A stretch of DNA of 64,000 nt from Synergistaceae bacterium UBA6101 (GTDB taxonomy: Bacteria > Synergistota > Synergistia > Synergistales > Synergistaceae): positions 1-64,000 of the forward strand of contig DIWR01000025.1 in NCBI GenBank assembly GCA_002428495.1, read 5' to 3'. Below the pieces are notes generated by a model. It saw only the letters and a program-made list of their open reading frames with translations, was not told the DNA's origin and searched no databases. Position 1 is the first letter of the stretch, and each line of letters begins with the position of its first letter. This document shows positions 17,221 through 26,289 of the stretch, one piece after another. Position numbers and translations under genes: made by a program.

Positions 17221-18243
17221 ATGAAGTCACGATTAATTTCTATCGCAGTGATGATATGTATGTTTGCCGTGCCTGCGGCACAGGCGGCACCTCATCCCGG
17301 ACACAGGCCCGGACATCATCCCGGACCTTCGCCAAGACCTATATTCCGCCCTTACTACCGCCCGGGATATTACAACTATCCCCGCTATAGGAGCTATAGG
17401 TACTACAACAACAATGACATATGGGTCAGCCTTGGAGCCGGCTTGCTCATTGGCACAATGATCTCTAACATGAACAGGGCTCCGCACTATTCTCCATCTG
17501 CAAATGTCCCTTTTTCAAGCCAAAGCAGGAACGACTATTCCTATTCCAACAGTTATGAGCGTGAAAGAGAGATAAGCGACATCAAAGCCAGGATCAGTCA
17601 AAACGCAAAAACTGAGGCCTCCCGCGCTTCCAAAATGGCTTCAGAGTTTGGGGCAGAGCAGGCGGCTGCGCTTCTTGCAAAAACCTGGGACGGAGAGGGA
17701 AAGAGGACGAATATTGACGGGAGAAGCGGACTGCTTGTCTTAAAAGTTGACGGTTTCTATGACGGCAGCCAGATTTCTTACACTTTCCTTCCCGAAAACA
17801 GAAAGGTATATGCCAGAATATCAGTTCCGGAGTATTCTCTTGCAGCGGAGGAAAGTGATTATTATTCCGGACCCGCAGGCAAGGCAGCACCGGCTCCTTC
17901 GGAAGGAGTGCGTCAGGTGTCCGTAGTCCCAAACTACACTCCTACTGCTATGACCGTATCTGATAAGGGCAGTATCCTGCAATATGCCGGGTTTGAGCTT
18001 GAAAGGTCGATGCGAAGCCCTTCCGGACACATGATCATTAGGGAAGTCGGCAAGGGGACTGCAGCGTACTATGCCGGCATAAGGCCGGGAGACGTATTGC
18101 TCAAGGTTGATGTTTATGAAACAAGGAACTTTGACCCTGCGTGGTTCAGTGACTACATTTCAAACAGACACCAGTCAAGGTCATTGATAACATTGTCGGT
18201 CTCCCGAAACGGAGCAGAGAAAAGATTTGAGATCCAGCTTTAA
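17221..18243 (+). CDS. Exported PDZ-domain protein with His/Pro/Tyr-rich N-terminus
   Basis: 340 residues. The signal peptide is MKSRLISIAVMICMFAVPAAQA. A low-complexity His-Pro-Gly then Tyr-Arg-rich segment follows (about 23-72), then a short hydrophobic glycine-rich stretch (WVSLGAGLLIGTMI), a Ser/Tyr/Glu-rich linker and a middle region of unknown fold. The C-terminal PDZ-like domain (about 250-335) contains GKGTAAYYAGIRPGDVLLKVD. I chose ATG 17221 because the signal peptide begins there; the upstream 13 codons lack sense. No protease catalytic domain is present, so it is probably an envelope scaffold or sensor rather than an HtrA protease. Function unknown. Confidence 0.7.
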   Translation: MKSRLISIAVMICMFAVPAAQAAPHPGHRPGHHPGPSPRPIFRPYYRPGYYNYPRYRSYRYYNNNDIWVSLGAGLLIGTMISNMNRAPHYSPSANVPFSSQSRNDYSYSNSYEREREISDIKARISQNAKTEASRASKMASEFGAEQAAALLAKTWDGEGKRTNIDGRSGLLVLKVDGFYDGSQISYTFLPENRKVYARISVPEYSLAAEESDYYSGPAGKAAPAPSEGVRQVSVVPNYTPTAMTVSDKGSILQYAGFELERSMRSPSGHMIIREVGKGTAAYYAGIRPGDVLLKVDVYETRNFDPAWFSDYISNRHQSRSLITLSVSRNGAEKRFEIQL

Positions 18244-18315
18244 AAATTAAGGCGCACAAACTGCTTGTTTTTATTATAAAAAACGGACAGGAACGTATAA
18301 GGATGGGAGGTCATA

Positions 18316-18831
18316 ATGGATCTCTCATCTTTTTTTAACCTGAATTTTCAGATATTTCCGATAAAAATGAAAAAGGAAGAGAAATATGGTATCCTAAAAA
18401 GACGGTACTCCATTTTTACTTCAAGGAAGTTTATAATAGACAGGTTAAAAAAATTAAGCCGGAACGATAAGGGGTTTAGGCAGAAGGCAAAAACAACTGA
18501 CTTTTCCCTGTTGAGAACAGGAGAATATATTATGCTGTACGATGAAGCGAAAAGGATCAATGAAGAGATAAGAGAACTGTGCAAAGACTCGAAGCACCCT
18601 TCAAGAACTATGGCTAAAGAGGTATTGAGAGCTCTGAATTCCGAGCTTGAAAAAATCCGCAAAAGGTCAAAAGGTGGTGGCGGTGGGGGCAGATTTTCCG
18701 CTGGCAGCATGGATCAGGCGCAGATCTTCAATATGGAAAAGCTCAAAAGTTTTGATGTGCCGGCCAAGTATGAAAAGCAGCTGCTCAAGGCTTTGGAAAA
18801 AGCCAAAGAGTACGCCGGGATAGAAGACTGA
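18316..18831 (+). CDS. Hypothetical charged helical protein
   Basis: Not recognised. The open frame gives 171 residues from ATG 18316 (good GGGAGG site). A shorter version from ATG 18532 (99 residues, AGGAG site, MLYDEAKRINEEIREL) looks more protein-like: acidic/basic alternation suggests helices, followed by a Gly-rich hinge (KGGGGGG) and a helical C-terminus (YEKQLLKALEKAKEYAG). The first 70 codons have a different, Lys/Ile/Phe-rich composition. Cytoplasmic, with no membrane or metal motif. The real start is uncertain. Confidence 0.5.
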   Translation: MDLSSFFNLNFQIFPIKMKKEEKYGILKRRYSIFTSRKFIIDRLKKLSRNDKGFRQKAKTTDFSLLRTGEYIMLYDEAKRINEEIRELCKDSKHPSRTMAKEVLRALNSELEKIRKRSKGGGGGGRFSAGSMDQAQIFNMEKLKSFDVPAKYEKQLLKALEKAKEYAGIED

Positions 18832-18834
18832 TCA

Positions 18835-19053
18835 TCATTTCATGTGCTTGATAAAAGTCCTGTACATAATGTAAACATATGTCACAAGGAATACCAGCCA
18901 CAGGAAGAGCATGTGGTCAATAAAAAAGCTTGCGAAATATGTGCCTATCAATATGCCAAAAACGAGGACCATAGTTTTAAGGAAGAAGTAGTCCCAGAAC
19001 GTATATCTGTTGGCTGCTTTGATGATACTGTCTATGAATTCAAACATGCTCAT
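18835..19053 (-). CDS. Small membrane protein, two TM helices
   Basis: 72 residues with two long hydrophobic helices (about 22-44 and 48-66; FFLKTMVLVFGILIGTYFASF and HMLFLWLVFLVTYVYIMY) and a Lys/His tail. GAGGG upstream fits ATG 19053 or, better spaced, ATG 19047. It ends three bases past the stop of the convergent neighbour and lies just downstream of the dipeptidase operon strand. No family recognised; it resembles small DUF6768/holin-size proteins only in layout. Confidence 0.55.
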   Translation of the reverse strand: MSMFEFIDSIIKAANRYTFWDYFFLKTMVLVFGILIGTYFASFFIDHMLFLWLVFLVTYVYIMYRTFIKHMK

Positions 19054-19086
19054 CCCTCTTTAGTGCAATTATGAACCGAAAATAAT

Positions 19087-20133
19087 TCATATTTCCTCGA
19101 ACCTGAGGTTCATGATCGGATATTTCTTCCACTTCCGGTAGTCGAAATGCCACCATTCGTTGTGAAAGACCTTGAAACCCTCTCCCTCCATTATGACACG
19201 AAGCTTGTTCCGCAGCTCTCTTTGCTCAGATGTTCCTCCCGGATAATCAGGGTGGGCTCGAATTGAAAACTCATCGTATCCGCTTCCCATATCGATCGTT
19301 TTGCCTGTTTTGAGTTCGTAGAGTCCAACGTCCACAGCGCCTCCTCGGTTGTGTCTTGACCCCTGTGACGGGTTTGCCACGAATTCTTTTTGGTGGTCAG
19401 GTGTGGCATCATAAAACATCTTTGTCACATACCAGGGTCTGTAAGCGTCGTAGACGATCAGTCCGTAACCATATTTAGAAAGCTTGCTGTTTGCTGTTAC
19501 CAGGGCAGATGCAGCTTCTCTTTGAAGAAAAGCACGCGGCTGATCATAGAGGCGGATGCCCATGAAGTTCTTCTCTGTTGCGTAACGGATATCTGTTTTT
19601 ATTGTCGGGTCGATTTTGATCAGCTCTATGAGGTCCGGTTTTAAAAATTCTCCGGGCTCAGCAGGAGGCTCGGCAGCCAGTGCGTGTTTCCTAAGCACCT
19701 CTTCTCGCATGAGGGGTTTGATCTTGAATGTCCTGCCCCTTTCAACGTCAAAAAATTTTCTCTGGAATTTTTTTCCGGCCACAATCAGAGAAGATCCATT
19801 GCCACCTGCATCTATGGTAAACTCGGCTTTCAGCCGTTCTTTTTTCATCGGACTGTGATTCAATAATAAGTACTTATTTCCCCCTGTATGTATGAGCGGA
19901 AAACTTGTATAGGTACTAAACATTTTTTCCTCTTCCTTCTCAGTATCGCAGAGGACCTCAAGTATTCCATTGTTATCTCTTACTATCAGCCTTTCCTGGC
20001 CTGAAATATACATGCCAAGCAATGATCTGCTCTGTAGGACCTCAGAATATGATGGTAATGGGACCACAAGGATGACGAGTGAAGCCAGGGTAAAAATAAA
20101 ACTCTTAATAAAGCGTGCTTTGAACTTGTACAT
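19087..20133 (-). CDS. Exported D-alanyl-D-alanine dipeptidase (VanX/DdpX-like, M15D)
   Basis: 348 residues from ATG 20133, which has GGAGGA eight bases upstream; the longer frame to 20358 lacks such a site. A signal peptide/TM (about 8-30) is followed by a ~150-residue N-terminal region of unknown fold and an M15D peptidase domain. The zinc site is intact: SRHNRGGAVDVGL (H and D ligands) and EWWHFDYRKW (catalytic Glu and His). IRYATEKNFMGIRLY is also typical. It would hydrolyse D-Ala-D-Ala or related D,D-dipeptides in the periplasm, for cell-wall recycling. No vanHA genes are near, so a resistance role is unlikely. Confidence 0.85.
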   Translation of the reverse strand: MYKFKARFIKSFIFTLASLVILVVPLPSYSEVLQSRSLLGMYISGQERLIVRDNNGILEVLCDTEKEEEKMFSTYTSFPLIHTGGNKYLLLNHSPMKKERLKAEFTIDAGGNGSSLIVAGKKFQRKFFDVERGRTFKIKPLMREEVLRKHALAAEPPAEPGEFLKPDLIELIKIDPTIKTDIRYATEKNFMGIRLYDQPRAFLQREAASALVTANSKLSKYGYGLIVYDAYRPWYVTKMFYDATPDHQKEFVANPSQGSRHNRGGAVDVGLYELKTGKTIDMGSGYDEFSIRAHPDYPGGTSEQRELRNKLRVIMEGEGFKVFHNEWWHFDYRKWKKYPIMNLRFEEI

Positions 20134-20507
20134 AATGCTGTCCTCCATTTCGTGACCTTTGCATATATAATATTTTACCTCACACGATACCTCTTTACAT
20201 CGGTGAATTAACTTTATCAGGTGGAAACATGACTTCAGGGATGGCAAGGGCATGATAAAGGGGGTATACGGTCCTTGGTTCATACGATTAAAAACTCCTT
20301 GGAAAGGCATAGGTATCCATGGTACACATGATCCGGATTCGATCGGGAAAAACGTCAAGTGATTTGAATAGACTTTTATGTAGGATCTTTAGAGAAATAA
20401 AATAAGGAATATTACGAGATGGCTCTTGCACATAATACCAAATTGAAGTATTTACTGGGTGGTAGAATGTTCGAAGATGCCAACTGCAGAGAGGATTGAT
20501 AGGGATA
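20134..20507. other. Divergent intergenic region (dipeptidase / DUF2993-like)
   Basis: Holds the promoters of two divergent genes; none is clear enough to mark. A frame at 20288-20587 (minus) has no domain. No repeat or RNA structure is evident. Confidence 0.35.
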
Positions 20508-21269
20508 ATGCATGTTTCTGCTGACCTTATAAAAGCTCGTTCAATGTACCTTTTTGTTTTTTTGTTCGTAATTGCTGCATTGTTCATTTTTCCATCAATT
20601 TCAGGTGCACAGGAACGTATAGAAGAAAAAGTTGGGAAGCTTCTGGTAAAAGAGTTCGACCCTGAAAAACTTACAGTCCAGGCGACAGGGGGAGGGAGCT
20701 TCCTTTATGCCAAGGCGACGGGGATAGTTATCAAAGGTGTAAGGATAGAGAGCGTTTCACTCTATGCAATGATGAAAGAGCCTCCAAACGAAATTAATGA
20801 AAATGATGAAAACCATAAGTATAAGCTTGCAGACCTGATCTATTACTCAAGGGGGGAGGTCGTGCTCCTTGAAAAAGATTTTACCGAATACACGAGTAAA
20901 GAGATGGAAGACATTAAGGGATTCAAAAACCTCGAATGCGACTTTTCAAAGAACGGCATACGTGTCTCAGGATCGTACGTTGCGACATTCCTTTTTACAT
21001 TCAACATAAGGATGGAGATCCTTTCCAAACTCTCCTTTGACGAGAGGGGCCTTTGTCTAACAGACACCACTCTCTTCGTTGCTGGGGTCAAACAGCCTGA
21101 ATACCTGACCTCAAAGCTTCTTGAGCGCATAAATCCGCTCATCGAAAGGGAAAGGATACCGTTCCCGGTCAGGATATCAAGAATAGATTTTACCGACGAC
21201 AGGATAGTCATAACGGGAAACCCGCAGCCACTGAAAGATGCAAATGTCTGGAATTACAGGAGATCATGA
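20508..21269 (+). CDS. Exported DUF2993/LmeA-like protein
   Basis: 253 residues from ATG 20508 (TTG 20496 is an alternative but touches the AGAGAGGA site). The signal peptide ends at SISGAQE. The body alternates amphipathic beta-strands with statements such as TGIVIKGVRIESVSLYAMM, FSKNGIRVSGSYVATFLFTFNIRM and FPVRISRIDFTDDRIVITG, the pattern of DUF2993/LmeA-type lipid-binding proteins of the envelope. No catalytic residues are evident. It stands alone; the function in this lineage is unknown. Confidence 0.55.
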   Translation: MHVSADLIKARSMYLFVFLFVIAALFIFPSISGAQERIEEKVGKLLVKEFDPEKLTVQATGGGSFLYAKATGIVIKGVRIESVSLYAMMKEPPNEINENDENHKYKLADLIYYSRGEVVLLEKDFTEYTSKEMEDIKGFKNLECDFSKNGIRVSGSYVATFLFTFNIRMEILSKLSFDERGLCLTDTTLFVAGVKQPEYLTSKLLERINPLIERERIPFPVRISRIDFTDDRIVITGNPQPLKDANVWNYRRS

Positions 21270-21457
21270 CAAAAAGGCTGACAGCGTCATTCTTTTTTAG
21301 GCTGTCGCGTACAAAGGCTATCTCTTGTTCAAGGCACCGGGATATCCTCGGTATCGCAGTGTCATAAGACCTGCCATAACATTTTGGCGTTTAGACTTTG
21401 CGCATAATAGTTATTCTTCATTTTATCTCTGTCCGTTCTGCAGTCAGGATGACAAGA

Positions 21458-22084
21458 CTACCGGATGAAATTAGTAAAGACTCGCTTTTCCTCAGCAGGC
21501 AGAGGAATGGTCTTTTTGCCCTCATTGATTACCTTTATCAGCCATGCCATTGCCCCTGCGTTTTTACGGATGGTCTGCACGCCCTCCAGATCCTGCATCA
21601 TCTCTCCCTCCGATCTTCCGTATACGACAGTCCAGTATTGGGAAGGCGGGGTTACAGTCTGTGCAAGGCTCAGATAGTTATTGAGCTGGTGCAGCGTGTC
21701 TATGCCTCCGGTACGCCTTACGGCTGTTACCGCGGTCGCGACCTTGTATTTGAAATATCTGGAACTTGAATAGAACAGCCTGTCCAGGAATGATTTCATC
21801 GTACCGGCTATCCCGGCGTAGTAAGTGGGGGAGGCCAGGATCAGTCCGTCGGCCTCGCGTATCTTCGCAGCTGTTTCGTTGACAGGATCGTCTTTGAAAA
21901 CACATTCGTTCTTTTCTGAACTTGCGCAGTAGCCGCATCCTGTGCAGCCATGAATTGCTAAATGACCTATCTCTATTATCTCGGTTTCTATCCCCTCTTT
22001 TCTCAGCTCTTCTGCCATGAGCTTAATGGCGTAAGCAGTGTTTCCCTCTTTTCTCGGGCTTCCGTTCAGGGCAATTACTTTCAT
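21458..22084 (-). CDS. Flavodoxin-fold NADPH-dependent FMN reductase / iron-sulfur flavoprotein
   Basis: 208 residues from ATG 22084 (AAGGAG upstream; GTG 22093 is an alternative). IALNGSPRKEGNTAYAIKLM is the FMN phosphate-binding loop. GCTGCGYCASSEKNEC gives the compact C-x2-C-x2-C-x7-C motif for a 4Fe-4S cluster as in Isf proteins. SPTYYAGIAGTMKSFLDRLFY is the second FMN segment. It probably moves electrons from ferredoxin or NAD(P)H to small acceptors or oxygen. It lies on the same strand as the hydrolase at 22318 but 230 bases away. Confidence 0.85.
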   Translation of the reverse strand: MKVIALNGSPRKEGNTAYAIKLMAEELRKEGIETEIIEIGHLAIHGCTGCGYCASSEKNECVFKDDPVNETAAKIREADGLILASPTYYAGIAGTMKSFLDRLFYSSSRYFKYKVATAVTAVRRTGGIDTLHQLNNYLSLAQTVTPPSQYWTVVYGRSEGEMMQDLEGVQTIRKNAGAMAWLIKVINEGKKTIPLPAEEKRVFTNFIR

Positions 22085-22317
22085 CACGATCACTCCTTAT
22101 TCTTTGCTTTTATTTGCTTCCTGTTTTTTAAGGTGTTTTCCAAACACCCGGGCTATGTCCTCGTAGCATCAGGTACCCTTAGGATTGTTGACTTCGCAGT
22201 TGCTGTTTTTCATTGCTCCTGTGGCAGCGACCATTTTTTCTGTTACCTTTGAGTAGAGAGTATATTCACCGAACATTTTCCTGTAAGTTATGGTGCCCGC
22301 ATCTCTCAGCCCTGAAT

Positions 22318-23439
22318 TTATGGCGTTATATCCTCAATCTCCTGCTCTTTTACTCGATCAAGCGGCAGGTGTCTTATACCTGATTTAACTGATGAAAAGT
22401 CTATCCTTTTCAGGTCTATCATCCTTACCTTTCTGTTGTGCTGGGTATGATAGTAGTAGACAAGGTTTCCTGTGTCTATTGCGCTTGTCCAGATAGTGGA
22501 GCTGCGCATCCCGTCCTGGCGCTGAAGTTCAGTTACAGTACCTTCTCCTGCAGAAAGCGGATGGTTGAAGTTGTCCATTATGCGGAATATCTCATAGACA
22601 GTTTCCGGTCCGTCAGGGGTCTTCCGTGCAAGCATCGTCTGGGCTACTGCTCTTACGAAGCGCGACGGGGGAGTGATGTCTCCGGGCATTCCAAGGAGCC
22701 CACTGCCTCCTCCGGAAGGCTTGATGGTGAGCGCTCCTATCTTTTTTGGAGGATACGGGGTCGCTGAAAGATTAACGTAGTTGCTCAGGTTGGTCAGGTG
22801 CCAATCGAAACTGGGAGCATTTGTAAGTACTTTGACAGGGTTGTCGCTTATCTTCAATTTCCCGTCAAGATATTCGATCACGATGACCTTTCCACTTTTA
22901 TCAGTTACCATTAGATGCATGGGCGCCGGTGCACCACCCAAAGCAGGCTCGGGGATTGCGACAACGCGGACCATACCCATTCCCTTTTTTACATCATCAA
23001 CTGATGCAAACTGAGTCAGGACATATGTGGCCATAAATGCGGCCCCCATGGATATATCCGCTTTTGCAGGGTCATAGGGCTGATACTCAGAAATTCCCGG
23101 GAGGTATAGAAAGTTTACTGCAAGTCCCTTTTCATTCAGGCCATCGGCAAAATAATCCTTTCCTATCATATCCAGTGCAACAGCACCGTAACGGGTCTTC
23201 CACGTGAGTCCCTTTTTGCTGTCAGGCGTTTCTGAAGAAAATTCATGTCCGCGAGGAACTATCGCGACCCTGGAATTCAGGTCGAAAGTACCCCATTCCA
23301 TGGTCCTTCCGCAGACGGCAGTCCCATCGTCAGCTATTAGGCATATAGAGGTACATGCCGAGGCTGCAGAGGGGAATAAAACGGCAAAACTTGTCAGAGC
23401 AGCTGCTAAAACGAATAAAAAATGTTTGATCTCCAACAC
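22318..23439 (-). CDS. Exported choloylglycine hydrolase / penicillin V acylase-like N-terminal-Cys hydrolase
   Basis: 373 residues. GTG 23439 has AGGAGGG seven bases upstream, unlike TTG 23463. The signal peptide ends ...FPSAASA and is followed at once by CTSICLIADDG, so cleavage would expose the nucleophilic Cys of the Ntn (C59) family. The family Arg and Asp regions (CGRTMEWGTFD) and ADGLNEKGLAVNFLYLPG follow. It hydrolyses linear amides: bile salts, penicillin V or N-acyl amino acids/homoserine lactones. Export suggests external amides as substrates. Activity cannot be assigned more precisely. Confidence 0.87.
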   Translation of the reverse strand: MLEIKHFLFVLAAALTSFAVLFPSAASACTSICLIADDGTAVCGRTMEWGTFDLNSRVAIVPRGHEFSSETPDSKKGLTWKTRYGAVALDMIGKDYFADGLNEKGLAVNFLYLPGISEYQPYDPAKADISMGAAFMATYVLTQFASVDDVKKGMGMVRVVAIPEPALGGAPAPMHLMVTDKSGKVIVIEYLDGKLKISDNPVKVLTNAPSFDWHLTNLSNYVNLSATPYPPKKIGALTIKPSGGGSGLLGMPGDITPPSRFVRAVAQTMLARKTPDGPETVYEIFRIMDNFNHPLSAGEGTVTELQRQDGMRSSTIWTSAIDTGNLVYYYHTQHNRKVRMIDLKRIDFSSVKSGIRHLPLDRVKEQEIEDITP

Positions 23440-23714
23440 AAAACATCCCTCCTGTGTCGTCAATGGATAAGCGGAAAAACTATCGATCTGAAATGTATGA
23501 ATAGATTTTCAGTCGCATGGATTATCATATCAAACCAGTCAAGAAAAAAGGTAAGAAGTGATAAATTTTCAGGATAAAAATGTTTAATTATGCAAATTAA
23601 AGCTTGCTAATTGGTAAAATGGATGTATAAATTGAAAAATAATTCGTTGAAAAATTGAGAAAACCAATTTTAATGTCAATGTCATCCATACTTTTTCCCG
23701 GGGAGAGGATAACG

Positions 23715-25739
23715 ATGTTTAAGATCAAAAAAATCATTTCACGAATAATCATATTTTCCCTTTTCTTCCTTATTGCTGCACCTCATGCGGGCGCTTCTTC
23801 CGCATCTTATCAAAAGACAAAAGAAGCAGCACGTGAAGCAGTATGGAAAGTCATTACCTCAGGACAGGCCAGTTCTGCAACTGTGGCAGTTATGGATGGC
23901 GGCAAAATAATTTATTCGGAAGGGTTTGGTGCCGCCGACAGGAAGGCCGGCAAGGGCGTTGACAAGTCGACCAGGTTCAACATAGGTTCAACAAGCAAGA
24001 TGTTTGTCGCAACAGCGATCCTTCTGCTGGTGGACGACGGCAGGGTGTCCCTTGATGACTCTGTCGTGAAGTACATTCCTGAATTTGAAATGAAGGATCA
24101 GAGATATAGAGATATTAAAGTACGCATGCTCTTCAACCATTCGTCCGGCCTGCCTGGATCGACCTTCTTTTTCGGATATGAACCTGAAGGTGATCCGCAT
24201 AGGATGCTGCTTGAAAGAATGAAGGGCTCAAATCTTAAGCATGATCCTGGAGCTGCAGCCATTTACTGTAATGATGGATTCACTTTAGCAGAGATCATTG
24301 TAGAAAGGGTATCCGGTCAGAAATTCCCTGATTTTCTCGAAAAAAGAATATTTAAGCCCCTGGGTATGAAAGATACAAAAATGAGCATAGGCGAAACCGG
24401 AGGCAACATATCAAATTTTTATGATCCTGACACAGGTAAAAAATACCCTGCCGAAGTGATCCTTGTACACGCTGCCGGTGGTCTTTCGTCAACTGCAGAA
24501 GACCTGTGCAGATTTGCAGACAGCTTTTGCAAAGGAGGGGAAAATATCCTCTCAAAAAGATCACTGGAAGAAATTCTTAAAAGCCAGCCAACGCCATTTT
24601 CATCCCAGTTACGCGGTCCGGCGATATTGGACTCGTTCGGGTGGGATTACTCATCACTTCCCGCTTATGCTGAAAAAGGCATTATGGTATTTGCAAAAGG
24701 AGGGGGTACCGGGGCTTACTCCACCGGACTCCAGATTATACCTGAAAAAAGATTGGCTGTTGCTGCGAGTATGTCCGGAAGGCTCAACGGAGAGAGTGTA
24801 ACAAGACCGGTGCTGAATGCGCTCATGAAGGATAAGGGCCTGCCTGTACCTTCGGTGACGGAAACAAGAAAACCAATGGTCCCTGAGGTTATACCTCAGG
24901 AGCTTACCGCCTACGAGGGAATATATGCAAACGGGGAAAGTTTCATCAGGATAAAATTTGACAGAGATAATAAAAAGATGGACCTGGTTCCGATGATACC
25001 GGATGGAACAAACCGCTCTGAGAAAGAGACGGATGCCTCAGTAATGTCTTTTGTCTATAATGGCGGATCTTTCTTTTCATTTAAAAATGACAGACAGGGA
25101 TATTTTATAAAAGATGCCGAAAATTTATATTTTATTGCTGAGAAAGATCCATTTTACGGCATAGATACCCTGATGTTCCAGAGTGTTCCTAAACAGGATG
25201 AACCTAAAAAACTTTTTAGAGAGTTCAACGGAAAGCTGTGGCTGATGAGGAACCTGACACCTTCAGTACAGTTCTACAGAGAGACCCCAATGGTGAGATC
25301 TGCCACCTACAGTGATTTACCCGGATATCTGCATTTTATCAACTCTATGAAGGTATGCGATGCTAATCATGCAACTTATGCAGCCCCGCTTTTTCGCGAC
25401 CAGTCAGAGCTGTATATTTATGAAAGCGATGGTGAGGTGTGGGCAGAATCGGGAATATCTATTTTCTCGCAGGCTGATCAGGCAAAAACTGTTAATCCCG
25501 GAAGAAATTCAGTGATGATCGGGGAAAAGGGATACAATGAATGGTTCCGGTTAGAAAACGGATATGTCATTTCTTTTGATAAACCGGAAAAGGGAAGGAT
25601 CATGGTAGTGGTAGAAGAGGATAAGAAGTTAGCGCTCTTCGACAGCACCGTAGATGAGGGCGAGGTCTATGCGCCAGAAGGAAGCTATGTAGTCTGTATT
25701 GGTCAGCCGGGGGATCTTTTTATAGTCTCTGCAAAATAA
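23715..25739 (+). CDS. Exported beta-lactamase-fold serine hydrolase (S12)
   Basis: 674 residues from ATG 23715 (GGGAGAGG site); the frame upstream to 23655 is not needed. The signal peptide ends around PHAGASS. The S12 domain (about 35-385) holds the nucleophile motif STSK (GSTSKMFVATAI), the Tyr motif YCN (AIYCNDGF), and KGGGTGAYSTG in place of the KTG/HxG box. The ~290-residue C-terminal region is probably beta-rich and specific to this group. Candidate roles are D-amino acid amidase, D-peptidase or esterase in the periplasm. A terminator follows at once. Confidence 0.85.
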   Translation: MFKIKKIISRIIIFSLFFLIAAPHAGASSASYQKTKEAAREAVWKVITSGQASSATVAVMDGGKIIYSEGFGAADRKAGKGVDKSTRFNIGSTSKMFVATAILLLVDDGRVSLDDSVVKYIPEFEMKDQRYRDIKVRMLFNHSSGLPGSTFFFGYEPEGDPHRMLLERMKGSNLKHDPGAAAIYCNDGFTLAEIIVERVSGQKFPDFLEKRIFKPLGMKDTKMSIGETGGNISNFYDPDTGKKYPAEVILVHAAGGLSSTAEDLCRFADSFCKGGENILSKRSLEEILKSQPTPFSSQLRGPAILDSFGWDYSSLPAYAEKGIMVFAKGGGTGAYSTGLQIIPEKRLAVAASMSGRLNGESVTRPVLNALMKDKGLPVPSVTETRKPMVPEVIPQELTAYEGIYANGESFIRIKFDRDNKKMDLVPMIPDGTNRSEKETDASVMSFVYNGGSFFSFKNDRQGYFIKDAENLYFIAEKDPFYGIDTLMFQSVPKQDEPKKLFREFNGKLWLMRNLTPSVQFYRETPMVRSATYSDLPGYLHFINSMKVCDANHATYAAPLFRDQSELYIYESDGEVWAESGISIFSQADQAKTVNPGRNSVMIGEKGYNEWFRLENGYVISFDKPEKGRIMVVVEEDKKLALFDSTVDEGEVYAPEGSYVVCIGQPGDLFIVSAK

Positions 25740-25756
25740 AACTTTCATCGCAGACA

Positions 25757-25785
25757 AAAGCGGCCACCTTTCCGGCGGCCGCTTT
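25757..25785 (+). terminator. Rho-independent-type hairpin after serine hydrolase
   Basis: AAAGCGGCC and GGCCGCTTT pair as a 9-bp stem around ACCTTTCCGGC, followed by AAATTG. The flanking A- and T-runs make it usable from both sides, between convergent genes. Confidence 0.75.
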
Positions 25786-25833
25786 AAATTGTCACAGTTT
25801 AGCCCTTTTCCCGGTCAAATACGATGTCTGCTT

Positions 25834-26031
25834 CTATTCAAAATAAAGCATGTAGATGATACCATGCGTCAACCCGAATGCCACAGCGCCAAGACCGCAC
25901 CAGCGGTGGATCCTCAGCACGACAGGCCCTTTGATCTTTTTCCTAAGGCTGGGACCGAAAAAACCCGTGAATCCGGCTATAATCATAAGCATAGCTGCCA
26001 GCGCGCCGCATAACCTAAAAACCTCTGTCAT
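25834..26031 (-). CDS. Small membrane protein with conserved-looking histidines
   Basis: 65 residues. ATG 26031 lies six bases after GAGGAGGA; ATG 26037 touches the site. Two TM helices (about 3-25 and 43-62) flank a basic loop. The second half, HRWCGLGAVAFGLTHGIIYM, places two His residues 15 apart, as in heme-binding cytochrome b561/ferric-reductase helices. It may be a shortened relative of those or an accessory subunit. Single gene, function unknown. Confidence 0.55.
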   Translation of the reverse strand: MTEVFRLCGALAAMLMIIAGFTGFFGPSLRKKIKGPVVLRIHRWCGLGAVAFGLTHGIIYMLYFE

Positions 26032-26289
26032 GAGCATTCCTCCTCAAAAAATAACCTGTCATATTTTGAAAGAAAACACTAAATGGTCTGTTCTAGTATT
26101 CACTGTAGATTATAACTAAATTCGTGTGGGGTCGTCAACGCGCCGCATTGCATGGAAGGTGTTAATGGAAGGATAACACTAAGATTGACCCTTCAAATTG
26201 TCTTTCTATTAATACATCGGCTCATTTATTTGTTAGAGTGTATACTATTAAGACTAATAACAGGATATCGTAAACCTGGGGTGACGTTT

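Noticed and set aside
18316..18531. The N-terminal 72 codons of the hypothetical protein as a separate small gene
   Set aside because: It runs in frame into the better-supported downstream part and has no own stop; treated as an uncertain extension.
19087..20133. VanX-like gene as part of a vancomycin resistance cluster
   Set aside because: No vanH, vanA-type ligase or VanRS genes are near, and the protein has an export signal and extra N-terminal region unlike cytoplasmic VanX.
21270..21330. GACAGC/GCTGTC hairpin after the DUF2993-like gene as a terminator
   Set aside because: Only 6 bp with a 15-nt loop and the T-run inside the loop rather than after the stem.
22100..22317. Riboswitch or small gene between the flavoprotein and the C-N hydrolase
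   Set aside because: No conserved riboswitch core or coding signature; the plus-strand frame there is antisense and featureless.
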